A DNA stretch of 64,000 bases from Leuconostoc holzapfelii. Lineage in GTDB: Bacteria; Bacillota; Bacilli; Lactobacillales; Lactobacillaceae. A program made the position numbers and the translations under genes. The notes beneath the pieces are model-generated. The model ran no database searches and was not told the origin of the DNA. It saw nothing but the letters and a program-made list of their open reading frames with translations. Shown here piece after piece: positions 47,401 to 54,996 of the stretch. The first letter of the stretch is position 1. Each line of letters starts with the position of its first letter. The stretch spans positions 1-64,000 of the forward strand of contig NZ_JAAXPO010000003.1 of assembly GCF_012396485.1 (NCBI RefSeq). Direction: 5' to 3'.

Positions 47401-48044
47401 TCAGTCTTGTACAACGCAGTCTGGATGAAATTGGGCCGGTTAATCTCGGTGCCATAGAAGAATATGAAGCCGTAAAAACACGATTTGACTTTTTGACGCA
47501 ACAACGAGATGATTTAAATCAAGCAAGAGAAACGTTGTTACAAACCATTGATGAAATGGATGAAGAAGTGCAAGTACGCTTTAAAACAACCTTTGATGCA
47601 GTTGCTACACGTTTTTCAGAAGTCTTTGCGCAAATGTTTGGCGGTGGGCAGGCGGAGATTCGGCTCACGGACCCCAAGCATCTCTTAACGACAGGTATTG
47701 ATATTATTGCCCAACCGCCAGGGAAAAAGTTCCAACAAATGAGCTTACTGTCAGGTGGCGAGAAAGCCTTGACCGTAATGACGCTATTATTTGCTATTTT
47801 GCAAGTACGACCAGTGCCTTTTGTCGTGTTTGATGAGGCGGAAGCAGCTTTGGATGAAGCCAATGTCAGCCGTTTTGCTAAGTATTTATTAGACTTTGCT
47901 GGTGGGACGCAATTTATTGTTATTACGCATCGCAAAGGCACAATGATGAAAGCCAACCTTTTGTATGGCGTGACCATGCAAGAGGCTGGGGTGTCAAAAA
48001 TGATTGCAGTTGATTTAGATAAAGCAACGGAAAGTGTAGGTTAA
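44496..48044 (+). CDS. smc: Chromosome segregation protein SMC
   Basis: The 1182-residue SMC has the N-terminal Walker A GPNGSGKS (about 32-39), long Gln-rich coiled coils (about 165-500 and 675-1010), a hinge (about 505-670) and a C-terminal head with signature LLSGGEKALT and Walker B FVVFDEAEAALDE. Together with ScpA and ScpB it compacts and separates chromosomes. The start is 5 bp after the rnc stop. Confidence 0.97.
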   Translation: MKLKSLEISGFKSFADKTVIEFMPGMTGIVGPNGSGKSNIIEAIRWVMGEQSAKDLRGTKMADIIFGGTNKRAALNRAEVSMTFDNSDHYVKSEFNEIRITRRLYRSGESAYQINGVDSRLRDIHELFMDTGLGRESFSIISQGRVESIFNAKPEDRRSIIEEVAGVYKYKQNKQRAQKDLQQTSDNLARVADIIHEIEGRITPLAEQSAQATDYIAQKSRFDTLDKLRLALTQQTLTSQKATATAAVTQQDTQVNQTKAALDALNQDLAQKRQARTSEQTTRDDLQDTILKATQARERLIGAQNLSSQQMATLQGKLAEHESRAQDVAQRVTKLAAQLATVVAKQAALTQQRQTLKNKLATFDTAGQMSRQADIQAQLETNRHAYIQTMQTLAALHNAIQTDEKTQQALTSRIQTLTARLSEEVATRDELAAAVNVPETTQSDVITSLTAEVGRLKKQFDTANQQYQQDEKRWYAALNELNKAKSQRDALHALDEYAGFFQGVRALMQPNVRQQFVGIKGVVAELLSVPSEYTKAIETVLGGALQQVVVDQTATAKQVIRYLTQKRAGRVTILPIDTIKPRYLSGVDSVKNMSGFIGVAADLVTMPENMANIQSNLLGSTVVAATLDDATQIARAGQYRFRVVSLDGQVVNAGGSLTGGANQKSGATILSRQADLKQMSARVSTLATQAQTLESALQAQRVAGEKLRVALQTAEADLAAAKQETAQVDYELSRKQDAVQQQTRTVQALQFELQELETQLAESQQQSEQNQAAVTQATADQATQEAETTRLNAELNNVSQQSQASNEEKVGVQTDFAAVQAQLDSVTSQVAMLQAQHDDLTQQQAALSETIADLQTQLKVAKNNHDNAAEVATVTARLSTAQDNLAETTQRIAELTDDVATLETQLAAQQAELRLQTSSQTQLAAQVARLETQLDHIQSELLTQYGTVDVSDCIAAHDVAELPDIVAQLSLVQRSLDEIGPVNLGAIEEYEAVKTRFDFLTQQRDDLNQARETLLQTIDEMDEEVQVRFKTTFDAVATRFSEVFAQMFGGGQAEIRLTDPKHLLTTGIDIIAQPPGKKFQQMSLLSGGEKALTVMTLLFAILQVRPVPFVVFDEAEAALDEANVSRFAKYLLDFAGGTQFIVITHRKGTMMKANLLYGVTMQEAGVSKMIAVDLDKATESVG

Positions 48045-48046
48045 CG

Positions 48047-49228
48047 ATGGGATTATTTGATATTTTCCGCAAGAAAACTGCGGCCGATCACGAAACACCA
48101 ACTGAAGAGAATAAGCCAGAAACAATTGAGGCGACACCGACTGATGAGGTGATGCCTGACATGACAGCCACAACACCGGTTGACACACCAACTGAGGCTG
48201 TGTCACCATTAGCCGAAGCCGAAGCCGAAGCCGAAGCCGAAGCCGAAGCCGAAGCCGAAGCCGAAGCCGAAGCCGAAGCCGAAGCCGAAGTTGTCTCCGA
48301 ACAGGAAATCTATACGCAAGGGTTGACGAAGACACGGACTGGTTTTGCGGCCAAGTTCAATCAATTCTTAGCGAACTTCCGCACGGTTGATGAAGACTTT
48401 TTTGAGGACTTGGAAGAAACCTTAGTGGGTGCCGATGTTGGTTTTGACATGGCAATCAAGATTTCCGATGACTTGCGTCAGGAAGTTAAGCTGGCCAATG
48501 CCAAGCGACCCGAAGAGGTCAAACAAGTCATCATTAAAAAAATGGTTGACATGTACGAAGCAGCTGGGGTTAACGAAGATGCCACGATGCATTTTAATTC
48601 CAATGGGACCACAGTGATCTTGTTTGTTGGTGTTAATGGGGTGGGTAAAACGACGACCATTGGGAAGTTAGCCACCAAGTATCAACAACAAGGTAAGTCA
48701 GTCTTACTGGCGGCAGCGGACACTTTCCGTGCCGGTGCAACCAAGCAATTGCAAGAATGGGGCGAACGCGCCCATGTCCCAGTGGTTGCGGGTAAAGAAA
48801 AGGCCGATCCGGCATCGGTTGTTTTTGAAGCTGTGGCTAAGGCGCGTGATGAACACTATGATATTTTGTTTGTGGACACGGCAGGTCGTTTGCAAAACAA
48901 TGTGAACTTGATGCAAGAATTGGAAAAAATGAAGCGCATTATTCAACGTGAAATTCCCGATGCACCGCATGAAGTGTTGCTTGTTTTGGATGCAACGACT
49001 GGTCAAAATGCCTTGCAACAAGCCAAGCTCTTTAAAGATTCATCGGATGTCACAGGTATTGTGTTGACGAAGATGGATGGGACTGCCAAGGGTGGCATTG
49101 TCTTTGCCATTCGTAATGAGATGCATTTGCCAGTGAAGTGGATTGGCTTTGGTGAAAAGGCGCAAGATTTGCGTGAATTTAAACCAGAAGAATTCATTTA
49201 TGGTCTCTTTAAGGACTTAATCGCATGA
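48047..49228 (+). CDS. ftsY: Signal recognition particle receptor FtsY
   Basis: The 393-residue receptor has an acidic N-terminal A domain (about 1-85), then N domain and the SRP GTPase G domain (GVNGVGKTTTIGKLA, DTFRAGA, DTAGRLQN, TKMDGTAKGG). It docks ribosome-SRP complexes at the membrane. The A domain contains 13 Ala-Glu dipeptides encoded by a perfect GCCGAA repeat at 48212-48289, which is unusual. It starts 2 bp after smc and overlaps ylxM by four bases. Confidence 0.96.
   Translation: MGLFDIFRKKTAADHETPTEENKPETIEATPTDEVMPDMTATTPVDTPTEAVSPLAEAEAEAEAEAEAEAEAEAEAEAEAEVVSEQEIYTQGLTKTRTGFAAKFNQFLANFRTVDEDFFEDLEETLVGADVGFDMAIKISDDLRQEVKLANAKRPEEVKQVIIKKMVDMYEAAGVNEDATMHFNSNGTTVILFVGVNGVGKTTTIGKLATKYQQQGKSVLLAAADTFRAGATKQLQEWGERAHVPVVAGKEKADPASVVFEAVAKARDEHYDILFVDTAGRLQNNVNLMQELEKMKRIIQREIPDAPHEVLLVLDATTGQNALQQAKLFKDSSDVTGIVLTKMDGTAKGGIVFAIRNEMHLPVKWIGFGEKAQDLREFKPEEFIYGLFKDLIA
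48212..48289 (+). repeat. Perfect hexanucleotide repeat (GCCGAA)x13 within ftsY
   Basis: Seventy-eight bases are 13 uninterrupted copies of GCCGAA, coding Ala-Glu thirteen times. Gain or loss of a unit keeps the frame. Such tracts change length by polymerase slippage. Confidence 0.97.
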
Positions 49229-49569
49229 ATTTCTCAGAGAAAAATCAGGTAACCCGCTTATTTGGCTTTTATGGTGAGTTACTGACGCGTAAACAACAAG
49301 ATTATCTGCGTTACTATTTTGAAGATGATTATTCCATTGTGGAAATTGCGGAAGCCGAGCATGTCAGTCGCCAAGCCGTTTCTGATAATATCAAACGTGG
49401 GATTGATCAATTAGTCAAATATGAACAAGTCTTACATTTACAAGCGGATTTTGAGGCACGTGCAGCGCTTGAGCAGCAAGTGCAAGATTACATTGGCTTG
49501 TATTATAATAAAGATGACCAGTTAAAGCAGCTGGTGTCACAATTAATGGCGCATGAAATAGAAGATTAG
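49225..49569 (+). CDS. ylxM: YlxM/p13-like SRP-associated HTH protein
   Basis: The 114-residue protein has a sigma-70 region 4-like HTH (QQDYLRYYFEDDYSIVEIAEAEHVSRQAVSDNIKRGI, about 24-60) and a helical tail. YlxM family proteins sit between ftsY and ffh in Firmicutes and are thought to assist the SRP GTPase cycle. Its ATG overlaps the ftsY stop. Confidence 0.93.
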   Translation: MNFSEKNQVTRLFGFYGELLTRKQQDYLRYYFEDDYSIVEIAEAEHVSRQAVSDNIKRGIDQLVKYEQVLHLQADFEARAALEQQVQDYIGLYYNKDDQLKQLVSQLMAHEIED

Positions 49570-49633
49570 TGCCAAGACGCTAAAAAGGGGAAATATAGCA
49601 CGGTAGACGACAGGCCGGTGTTATACAAAGATT

Positions 49634-51109
49634 ATGGCATTTGAAAATTTAACGGAACGCCTATCCAAGGCAATGAAAAACCTGACTGGCCGCGGTCGTG
49701 TCAGTGAAGAAGATTTACGCGCCACGATGCGTGAAATTCGTTTGGCCTTGCTAGAAGCCGATGTCAACTACGACACGGTTAAAAAGTTTGTGGCCAATGT
49801 GCGTGAAAAGGCCAGCGGTGCCGATATTTTAGAAGGCTTGAACCCTGCCCAACAAGTTGTCAAAATCGTGAATGACGAATTGAAAGCCACGATGGGTGAG
49901 GAAGCCGTACCGCTAAACAAGTCACCAAAGATCCCAACAATCATCATGATGGCTGGGTTGCAAGGTGCCGGTAAGACAACAACGGTTGCCAAGTTGGCTT
50001 ATAAATTAAAGACTGAAGAAAAGGCGCGACCATTGCTGATTGCCGCCGACGTTTATCGGCCGGCTGCCATTGATCAGTTGGAAATTTTGGGGCGTGATTT
50101 GGACATCCCGGTTTTCCAATTAGGCACAGATGTTGACCCCCGCGAGATTGTGCGACAAGGGTTAGCTAAGGCAGCGGAAAATAAGAACGATTATGTCTTT
50201 ATTGATACGGCTGGTCGTTTGCAAATTGATGAAGTCTTGATGCAAGAATTAAAAGATGTCGCTGAAATTGCCCAACCCGATGAAATCTTGTTGACAGTGG
50301 ATGCGATGACGGGACAAAATGCTGCCGAAACAGCAAAGGGCTTCTCTGAAGCGCTTGATCTGACGGGTGTCGTCCTCACAAAGTTGGATGGCGATACCCG
50401 TGGCGGTGCCGCTTTGTCAATCCGTGATGTGACTGGGAAGCCAATTAAGTTTGTCGGGCAAGGCGAAAAGCCAACGGATTTGGATGTGTTTTATCCTGAT
50501 CGGATGGCGTCGCGCATTTTAGGGATGGGTGACGTCCTCACGTTGATTGAAAAAGCCCAACGTGATTTTGACGAAGAAGCACAAGCTAAGCAGCTGGAAA
50601 AGATGCGTCAAAACACGTTTGACTTTAATGATTTCGTGTCGCAACTGAAGCAAGTCCAAAAGATGGGGCCAATGGAAGATCTGTTAAAGATGATTCCAGG
50701 CATGGCCAATAACCCAGCGTTGGCTAATATTAATATTGATGCCAAACAGTTTGCACATTTGGAAGCCATTGTGAGTTCAATGACACCCGCTGAACGTGAG
50801 AACCCAGAGCTCATCAATCCATCACGCCGCCGGCGTCTAGCCGCTGGTGCCGGTCGGCCAATTGTTGAAGTCAATCGCATGATTAAGCAATTTGATCAGA
50901 TGCGTAAGATGATGAATCAAGCCACAAACGGGAACTTTGGTGGCATTGATAAGATGATGGGTGGTGCTGGTATGGACATGTCGTCTCTGATGGGCGGCAT
51001 GGGTGGTGGCATGCCGACGGGAAACTTCGGTCAAAAGGTGCAAAACTTTGCGATCAAGCAAGCCGCCCGTCGGTTGCAAAAAGCCAAGAAGAAGCGTGGT
51101 AAGAAATAA
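49634..51109 (+). CDS. ffh: Signal recognition particle protein Ffh
   Basis: The 491-residue Ffh has an N domain (1-95), the GTPase G domain (GLQGAGKTTTVAKLA, DVYRPAAIDQL, DTAGRLQID, TKLDGDTRGG) and a Met-rich M domain (about 330-490) that binds SRP RNA and signal sequences. The end is Gly/Met-rich (MMGGAGMDMSSLMGG) and basic. Its stop TAA overlaps the next ATG by one base (TAATG). Confidence 0.97.
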   Translation: MAFENLTERLSKAMKNLTGRGRVSEEDLRATMREIRLALLEADVNYDTVKKFVANVREKASGADILEGLNPAQQVVKIVNDELKATMGEEAVPLNKSPKIPTIIMMAGLQGAGKTTTVAKLAYKLKTEEKARPLLIAADVYRPAAIDQLEILGRDLDIPVFQLGTDVDPREIVRQGLAKAAENKNDYVFIDTAGRLQIDEVLMQELKDVAEIAQPDEILLTVDAMTGQNAAETAKGFSEALDLTGVVLTKLDGDTRGGAALSIRDVTGKPIKFVGQGEKPTDLDVFYPDRMASRILGMGDVLTLIEKAQRDFDEEAQAKQLEKMRQNTFDFNDFVSQLKQVQKMGPMEDLLKMIPGMANNPALANINIDAKQFAHLEAIVSSMTPAERENPELINPSRRRRLAAGAGRPIVEVNRMIKQFDQMRKMMNQATNGNFGGIDKMMGGAGMDMSSLMGGMGGGMPTGNFGQKVQNFAIKQAARRLQKAKKKRGKK

Positions 51110-51288
51110 TGGCTAAGTTAGAGCGGGTCTTACCAACGTTTATCTTTGTGGTGATGTTGGGGTCAAATCTACTCAATGCCACGAGCCTCACCTTGCCTGC
51201 TATTGGTTTAGCGGTGATTGGCGCATTGATTCCTGCGGGCTTGGTATTTGGCCTGATTCGGTTTTTAACGTGGTGGATACAGCACTAA
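51109..51288 (+). CDS. Small membrane protein of 59 residues
   Basis: ATG 51109 shares its A with the ffh stop codon (TAATG) and opens a 59-codon frame. The product has two hydrophobic segments (about 9-20 with the following LGSNLL, and 31-53, PAIGLAVIGALIPAGLVFGLI) and ends in FLTWWIQH. The stop-start overlap indicates translational coupling to ffh. No family is recognised. A membrane role in or near the SRP pathway is a guess from position only. Confidence 0.6.
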   Translation: MAKLERVLPTFIFVVMLGSNLLNATSLTLPAIGLAVIGALIPAGLVFGLIRFLTWWIQH

Positions 51289-51329
51289 GCAATATTTTTT
51301 TAAATCATACGATAAAGAAAAGGAGAATT

Positions 51330-52133
51330 ATGTCGGTTAAATTGATTGCATCTGATCTTGATGCGACGTTTTTAAAAGATGATAAAACGTTTAATGAAGA
51401 ATTGTTCCAAGAAGTACTTGATAAGCTGCATGCCCAAGGTGGCCAGTTTATCGTAGCGACTGGCAATCACGTGCAAAAGGTGCGTGACTACTTCAAAAAC
51501 TTTGAAGGACAATACCAATTAATTGCTAACAATGGGGCTGAAGTGCTGCTCGATGGCGAGTTGAAGCATGTCTGGTCTGTACCAGCGTCCGCGTTAGCAA
51601 CTGTTTCGCAATTGACCGATAAATATGCCGATAAATTACAATTGGGCGTTGCTTTCGTGGCAGCTGACAAGACATTCATGATTGTGAAACGGCCAAATGA
51701 CAAGTATCTGGCGTTATCTGAAGCGTACTTTGAAAACATGCAAGTGATTGACGATGTTGCTGAAATACATGAGCCGATTTTAAAAATTTCATTGGTAATT
51801 CCAGAATTGGAATATGAATTCATGCGCGATGTCAAAGCCGTGTTGGGTCGGACTGTCCACGTCACAACTTCAGGTTATGGGGCAATTGATATTGTTAATC
51901 CTGATGTGAACAAAGCGAACGCCTTAACCTATATTGCTGAAACGCTGAACGTTGCGCCAGCAGATATTATGGCTTTTGGGGATGGCTTAAATGATTTGGA
52001 AATGCTTGAATATGTTGGTCAACCAGTCGCGATGACCAACGCTGACGAGGCCCTTTTTACCCATGATTTTGCCTTGAGTGTGGCGGACAACGAACACGAT
52101 GGTGTTTTTAAAACAATTCTTGAAAAAATTTAA
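51330..52133 (+). CDS. HAD-superfamily phosphatase, Cof type
   Basis: The 267-residue hydrolase has the motif I aspartates in ASDLDATFL (Asp9 nucleophile, Asp11; Ala replaces the usual Gly of DLDGT), a type IIB cap domain (about 80-185) and motif IV GDGLNDLEML. Cof-type enzymes dephosphorylate sugar phosphates, cofactors or nucleotides. The substrate is unknown. AAAGGAG precedes ATG 51330. Confidence 0.9.
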   Translation: MSVKLIASDLDATFLKDDKTFNEELFQEVLDKLHAQGGQFIVATGNHVQKVRDYFKNFEGQYQLIANNGAEVLLDGELKHVWSVPASALATVSQLTDKYADKLQLGVAFVAADKTFMIVKRPNDKYLALSEAYFENMQVIDDVAEIHEPILKISLVIPELEYEFMRDVKAVLGRTVHVTTSGYGAIDIVNPDVNKANALTYIAETLNVAPADIMAFGDGLNDLEMLEYVGQPVAMTNADEALFTHDFALSVADNEHDGVFKTILEKI

Positions 52134-52155
52134 CACGCTTCGGCGTGTTTTTTTT
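52132..52155 (+). terminator. Rho-independent terminator
   Basis: ACACGC-TTCG-GCGTGT hairpin with a stable TTCG tetraloop and a long T run, just after the HAD phosphatase gene. Confidence 0.92.
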
Positions 52156-52207
52156 GTATACTTAAGACAACATTTTTTCAGTATTGTACCTGATAGCGGA
52201 GGATGAA

Positions 52208-53062
52208 ATGCCTAAAAAAGACGGCCATACCCATACACAATTTTCCCATCATGGGACCACCGAACCCTTATCAGCTTATCTCTCACATGCTGTGTCGCAA
52301 GGTTTTTCTGACTATACAGTCACAGAGCACGCGCCTTTGCCTGGTGCATTTTTAGCGCAGTTTACGGGGCCAGTTGATGCACGTGATCACTCTGCCATGC
52401 ATGAGGATGAATTAGCGCAGTATTGCCAGCTGGTTGACCAGTTGCAAGACGAATTTCAGTCACAATTGACGATTCATCGTGGATTTGAGGTGGATTTTCT
52501 GGTTGGGTTTGAACAGGACACGCGCCAATTTTTAGACAAAATGGCTGATTGGACAGATGAAATTGTTATATCAGTCCATTTTATGCCGAACAAAGCGGGG
52601 CAGTTGGCACCTATTGATTATACGCCAGAGGTTTTGGCCGCGGCATTTCCAGAAATTGTGACGGCACCGCAAGCTGTCTTTGCCCGTTATTTTGACACGG
52701 TGCAACAGAGCTTGGATTTTGCTAAGACGTTATCACACCCCACAAAAATCCGGATTGGGCATTTGACGTTAATTCGGAAGTATCAAAAATATTTTGAACT
52801 CCCGGTGTTTAATCATGAGAATTTATTAAAAATCACAACCATTCTAAATGACATGAAGTCAGCAGGCTGTGAATTGGATTTCAATTCGGCTGGCCTGCGT
52901 AAGCCATACAATGGTGAACCCTATCCTACAGCCTCAATTGCACGCCAAGCGGTACAACTTGGCATTCCGTTGGTCTATGGTTCTGATGCGCATCAAGTGG
53001 CCGATCAGGGTCAGGATTATGACATATTAGAAAATATTTTGAATCAACCGCTTGACAATTAA
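52208..53062 (+). CDS. hisK: Histidinol-phosphatase, PHP family
   Basis: The 284-residue PHP-domain enzyme has the metal-binding HxH near the start (DGHTHTQFSHHG, His7/His9), the FEVDFLVGFE segment, VHFMPNK and the C-terminal GSDAHQV motif. It removes phosphate from histidinol phosphate, the step not covered by the single-domain HisB of this locus. GGAGG precedes ATG 52208. It lies upstream of the T-box promoter, so it is probably transcribed separately from the main his operon. Confidence 0.93.
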   Translation: MPKKDGHTHTQFSHHGTTEPLSAYLSHAVSQGFSDYTVTEHAPLPGAFLAQFTGPVDARDHSAMHEDELAQYCQLVDQLQDEFQSQLTIHRGFEVDFLVGFEQDTRQFLDKMADWTDEIVISVHFMPNKAGQLAPIDYTPEVLAAAFPEIVTAPQAVFARYFDTVQQSLDFAKTLSHPTKIRIGHLTLIRKYQKYFELPVFNHENLLKITTILNDMKSAGCELDFNSAGLRKPYNGEPYPTASIARQAVQLGIPLVYGSDAHQVADQGQDYDILENILNQPLDN

Positions 53063-53079
53063 AAAATGGCGTGTAAAAT
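53052..53079 (+). promoter_or_regulatory. Promoter of the his operon
   Basis: TTGACA (53052-53057) and TAAAAT (53074-53079) are 16 bp apart. The -35 box overlaps the end of hisK. Transcription should start near 53086, at the beginning of the T-box leader. Confidence 0.8.
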
Positions 53080-53085
53080 GAAGAT

Positions 53086-53356
53086 AATTTCATAATAAAA
53101 AGTTGAAGTCAGACAAGTAATCGCGACAAGTCATTACAGGAAGTGCTCAAGCTAACGCATTGAGATGAGCGCATGACCACGCGATGAACACACACTGGCG
53201 AGCTAAATGGTCAAAAACCATTTCGGAGATCCCCGATAGCGGATACACCTGTGTTAGCAGGTGAATGAGCAAATAAATGTAAATTTATTTGGAAACAAGG
53301 TGGGAACACGATCGAACGTCCTTGCAAACGATATTTTCGTTTGCAAGGCTTTTTTA
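53086..53356 (+). promoter_or_regulatory. T-box riboswitch, histidine-specific
   Basis: The leader has a T-box sequence AAGGTGGGAACACG (53297-53310) just before a terminator. Stem I is formed by ATCGCG (about 53120-53125) and CGCGAT (53180-53185), with the loop E element AGTA (53116-53119) opposite GAA (53186-53188). The codon after GAA is CAC (53189-53191), a histidine codon in the usual specifier position. Uncharged tRNA-His should bind and prevent termination, turning on the his genes when histidine is scarce. Confidence 0.9.
53320..53356 (+). terminator. T-box terminator/attenuator
   Basis: CCTTGCAAACGA (53320-53331) and its perfect inverse (53337-53348) form a 12-bp stem followed by CTTTTTT. 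The 5' arm overlaps the region that would pair with the T-box sequence in the antiterminator. Confidence 0.92.
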
Positions 53357-53379
53357 TTTCAACAGATATAGGTGAGCGT

Positions 53380-54996
53380 ATGCAGAACAAGCGATTAGCC
53401 GCTGGTTCGCGTGATGAGTATGGCACGCGACTGGTCCAGAAACAACAAATTTCACAAACAATCAGCGCCACACTGAATGCGGCCGGTTTTACCCCGATTG
53501 CAACGCCCTTGCTTGAGCGTGAAAATACTTTCGAGCATTATCCCACACAAGCGGTTTTTCATCTGACGGATCAGGGGCGCGAACGCTTGGTTCTACGTCC
53601 CGATCTGACGCTCCCTATTGCCCGTTTTTTAACCACTGGGCGACGTGAGCCACGCTTTACTAAGCTCTATTACTTGGGTGATGTCCTGAAGCCAACTGAT
53701 CACCTGTCGGGGGCCTATAACCAGGAGACACAAGCGGGCATTGAATTGATAGGCGATGACGGGCTGGCTTCAGAAATCCAGGCGCTTGATAAAATGCTTT
53801 ATTTTGCTCAGATTTTTGGTATTGCTGATGTACAGGTCGTGCTCAGTGATGCACGGTTTATTCCCACGGTACTCTCACAGATTACGATGTCAGCGGCACA
53901 ACGCCAACAGCTTCAGACGGCAATTGAGGCTGAAAATGTCACCCAATTCATCAAATACCAACAGGCCATAGCAGATTTTCCAACTTTTTTAAGCACTTGG
54001 CCGTTAGCCTTTGGGACGGCTGGTGAGGCGGTTATGTGGCAAGCACAAGACTTGCCAGGCGTCGCACCAATCGTGTCGGGGTGGCTAACCTTAGCTGATT
54101 ATGTGCATACACACTATCCGGATGTGGCCGTCACGGTTGACCTGACCGCAGCACCCCCACAAGGTTATTACACTGGGACAATTATGCGTGGTTTTGTGCC
54201 AAGCTTGGGCCGTTATCTCTTCAGTGGTGGGCGTTATGACGCCTTACTCAAAGATAGTCAAGGAACCGATTTACCGGCAGTTGGGATGGGGTTGAATATT
54301 GAAAGCATATTAGCTGATTGGCAACGGCAACCAGACGAACAACGACCACATGAACCAATCGTCGTGGTACTGGGTAAGGGGCGTGTTGAACAAGATGCCC
54401 GACCATTATTACGCCGGGCAGGGATGGATACCTCACCACTCAATCATCCAGAACGTAAGCTGGTTTTTGACAGTGAGGATCAAAAATATCGCTTCATTTT
54501 AGTGAAATCCGATGATGTCATCAAATATCTGGACCGCGGCATTGGTGATATTGGCATCGTTGGCTCAGATGTGATCGCCGAACAACCTAATCAGCATCAT
54601 GATGTCTTAGATTTACAAACAGGACGCGCGAAATTTGTGGTTGCGGGTTTAGCTGATTTTGATGATGATGGTCAGCGGAAAAAAATTGCCACGAAATATC
54701 CTAAAACCGCCCAGCGTTATTTTAATGCCCGTGGTGAAGATGTAGAACTGATTAAATTGGCCGGTTCAGTCGAACTGGGGCCATTAACAGGGTTGTCGGA
54801 TGCGATTGTGGATATTACGCAATCGGGGCGCACTTTGGCAGAAAATCATTTGCAGATTTTAGCCGATGTTGGGCCAGTCTCGACGCATATGCTGGTCACA
54901 AATGGTGCATTTTTGAAATTTCAAGATGAAATCACGCGGATGATTACCGCATTAACGCAATTGTTAGCAGAAGGAGAGACCCATGCAGATTATTAA
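53380..54996 (+). CDS. hisZG: Fused HisZ-HisG: ATP phosphoribosyltransferase with regulatory domain
   Basis: The 538-residue protein joins two subunits that are normally separate. Residues 1 to about 320 are HisZ, a HisRS-like domain (SRDEYGTR, YPTQAVFHLTD, LVLRPDLTLPIARF, GRYLFSGGRYDAL). About 330-538 is short-form HisG (IVVVLGKGRVEQDA, GIGDIGIVGSDV, ADVGPVSTHMLVTN, DAIVDITQSGRT). It catalyses the first step, ATP plus PRPP to phosphoribosyl-ATP, under histidine control. The frame is continuous with no stop between domains. The preceding frame overlaps the T-box terminator, so ATG 53380 is the start. Confidence 0.92.
   Translation: MQNKRLAAGSRDEYGTRLVQKQQISQTISATLNAAGFTPIATPLLERENTFEHYPTQAVFHLTDQGRERLVLRPDLTLPIARFLTTGRREPRFTKLYYLGDVLKPTDHLSGAYNQETQAGIELIGDDGLASEIQALDKMLYFAQIFGIADVQVVLSDARFIPTVLSQITMSAAQRQQLQTAIEAENVTQFIKYQQAIADFPTFLSTWPLAFGTAGEAVMWQAQDLPGVAPIVSGWLTLADYVHTHYPDVAVTVDLTAAPPQGYYTGTIMRGFVPSLGRYLFSGGRYDALLKDSQGTDLPAVGMGLNIESILADWQRQPDEQRPHEPIVVVLGKGRVEQDARPLLRRAGMDTSPLNHPERKLVFDSEDQKYRFILVKSDDVIKYLDRGIGDIGIVGSDVIAEQPNQHHDVLDLQTGRAKFVVAGLADFDDDGQRKKIATKYPKTAQRYFNARGEDVELIKLAGSVELGPLTGLSDAIVDITQSGRTLAENHLQILADVGPVSTHMLVTNGAFLKFQDEITRMITALTQLLAEGETHADY

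Noticed and set aside
48015-48335. Leu/Arg-repeat protein on the minus strand of ftsY
   Set aside because: It is only the complement of the GCCGAA repeat; no start signal and it overlaps the well-supported ftsY gene.
53341-53379. Longer HisZ-HisG N-terminus
   Set aside because: The added codons lie in the T-box terminator stem and T run, which cannot be part of a normal coding start.
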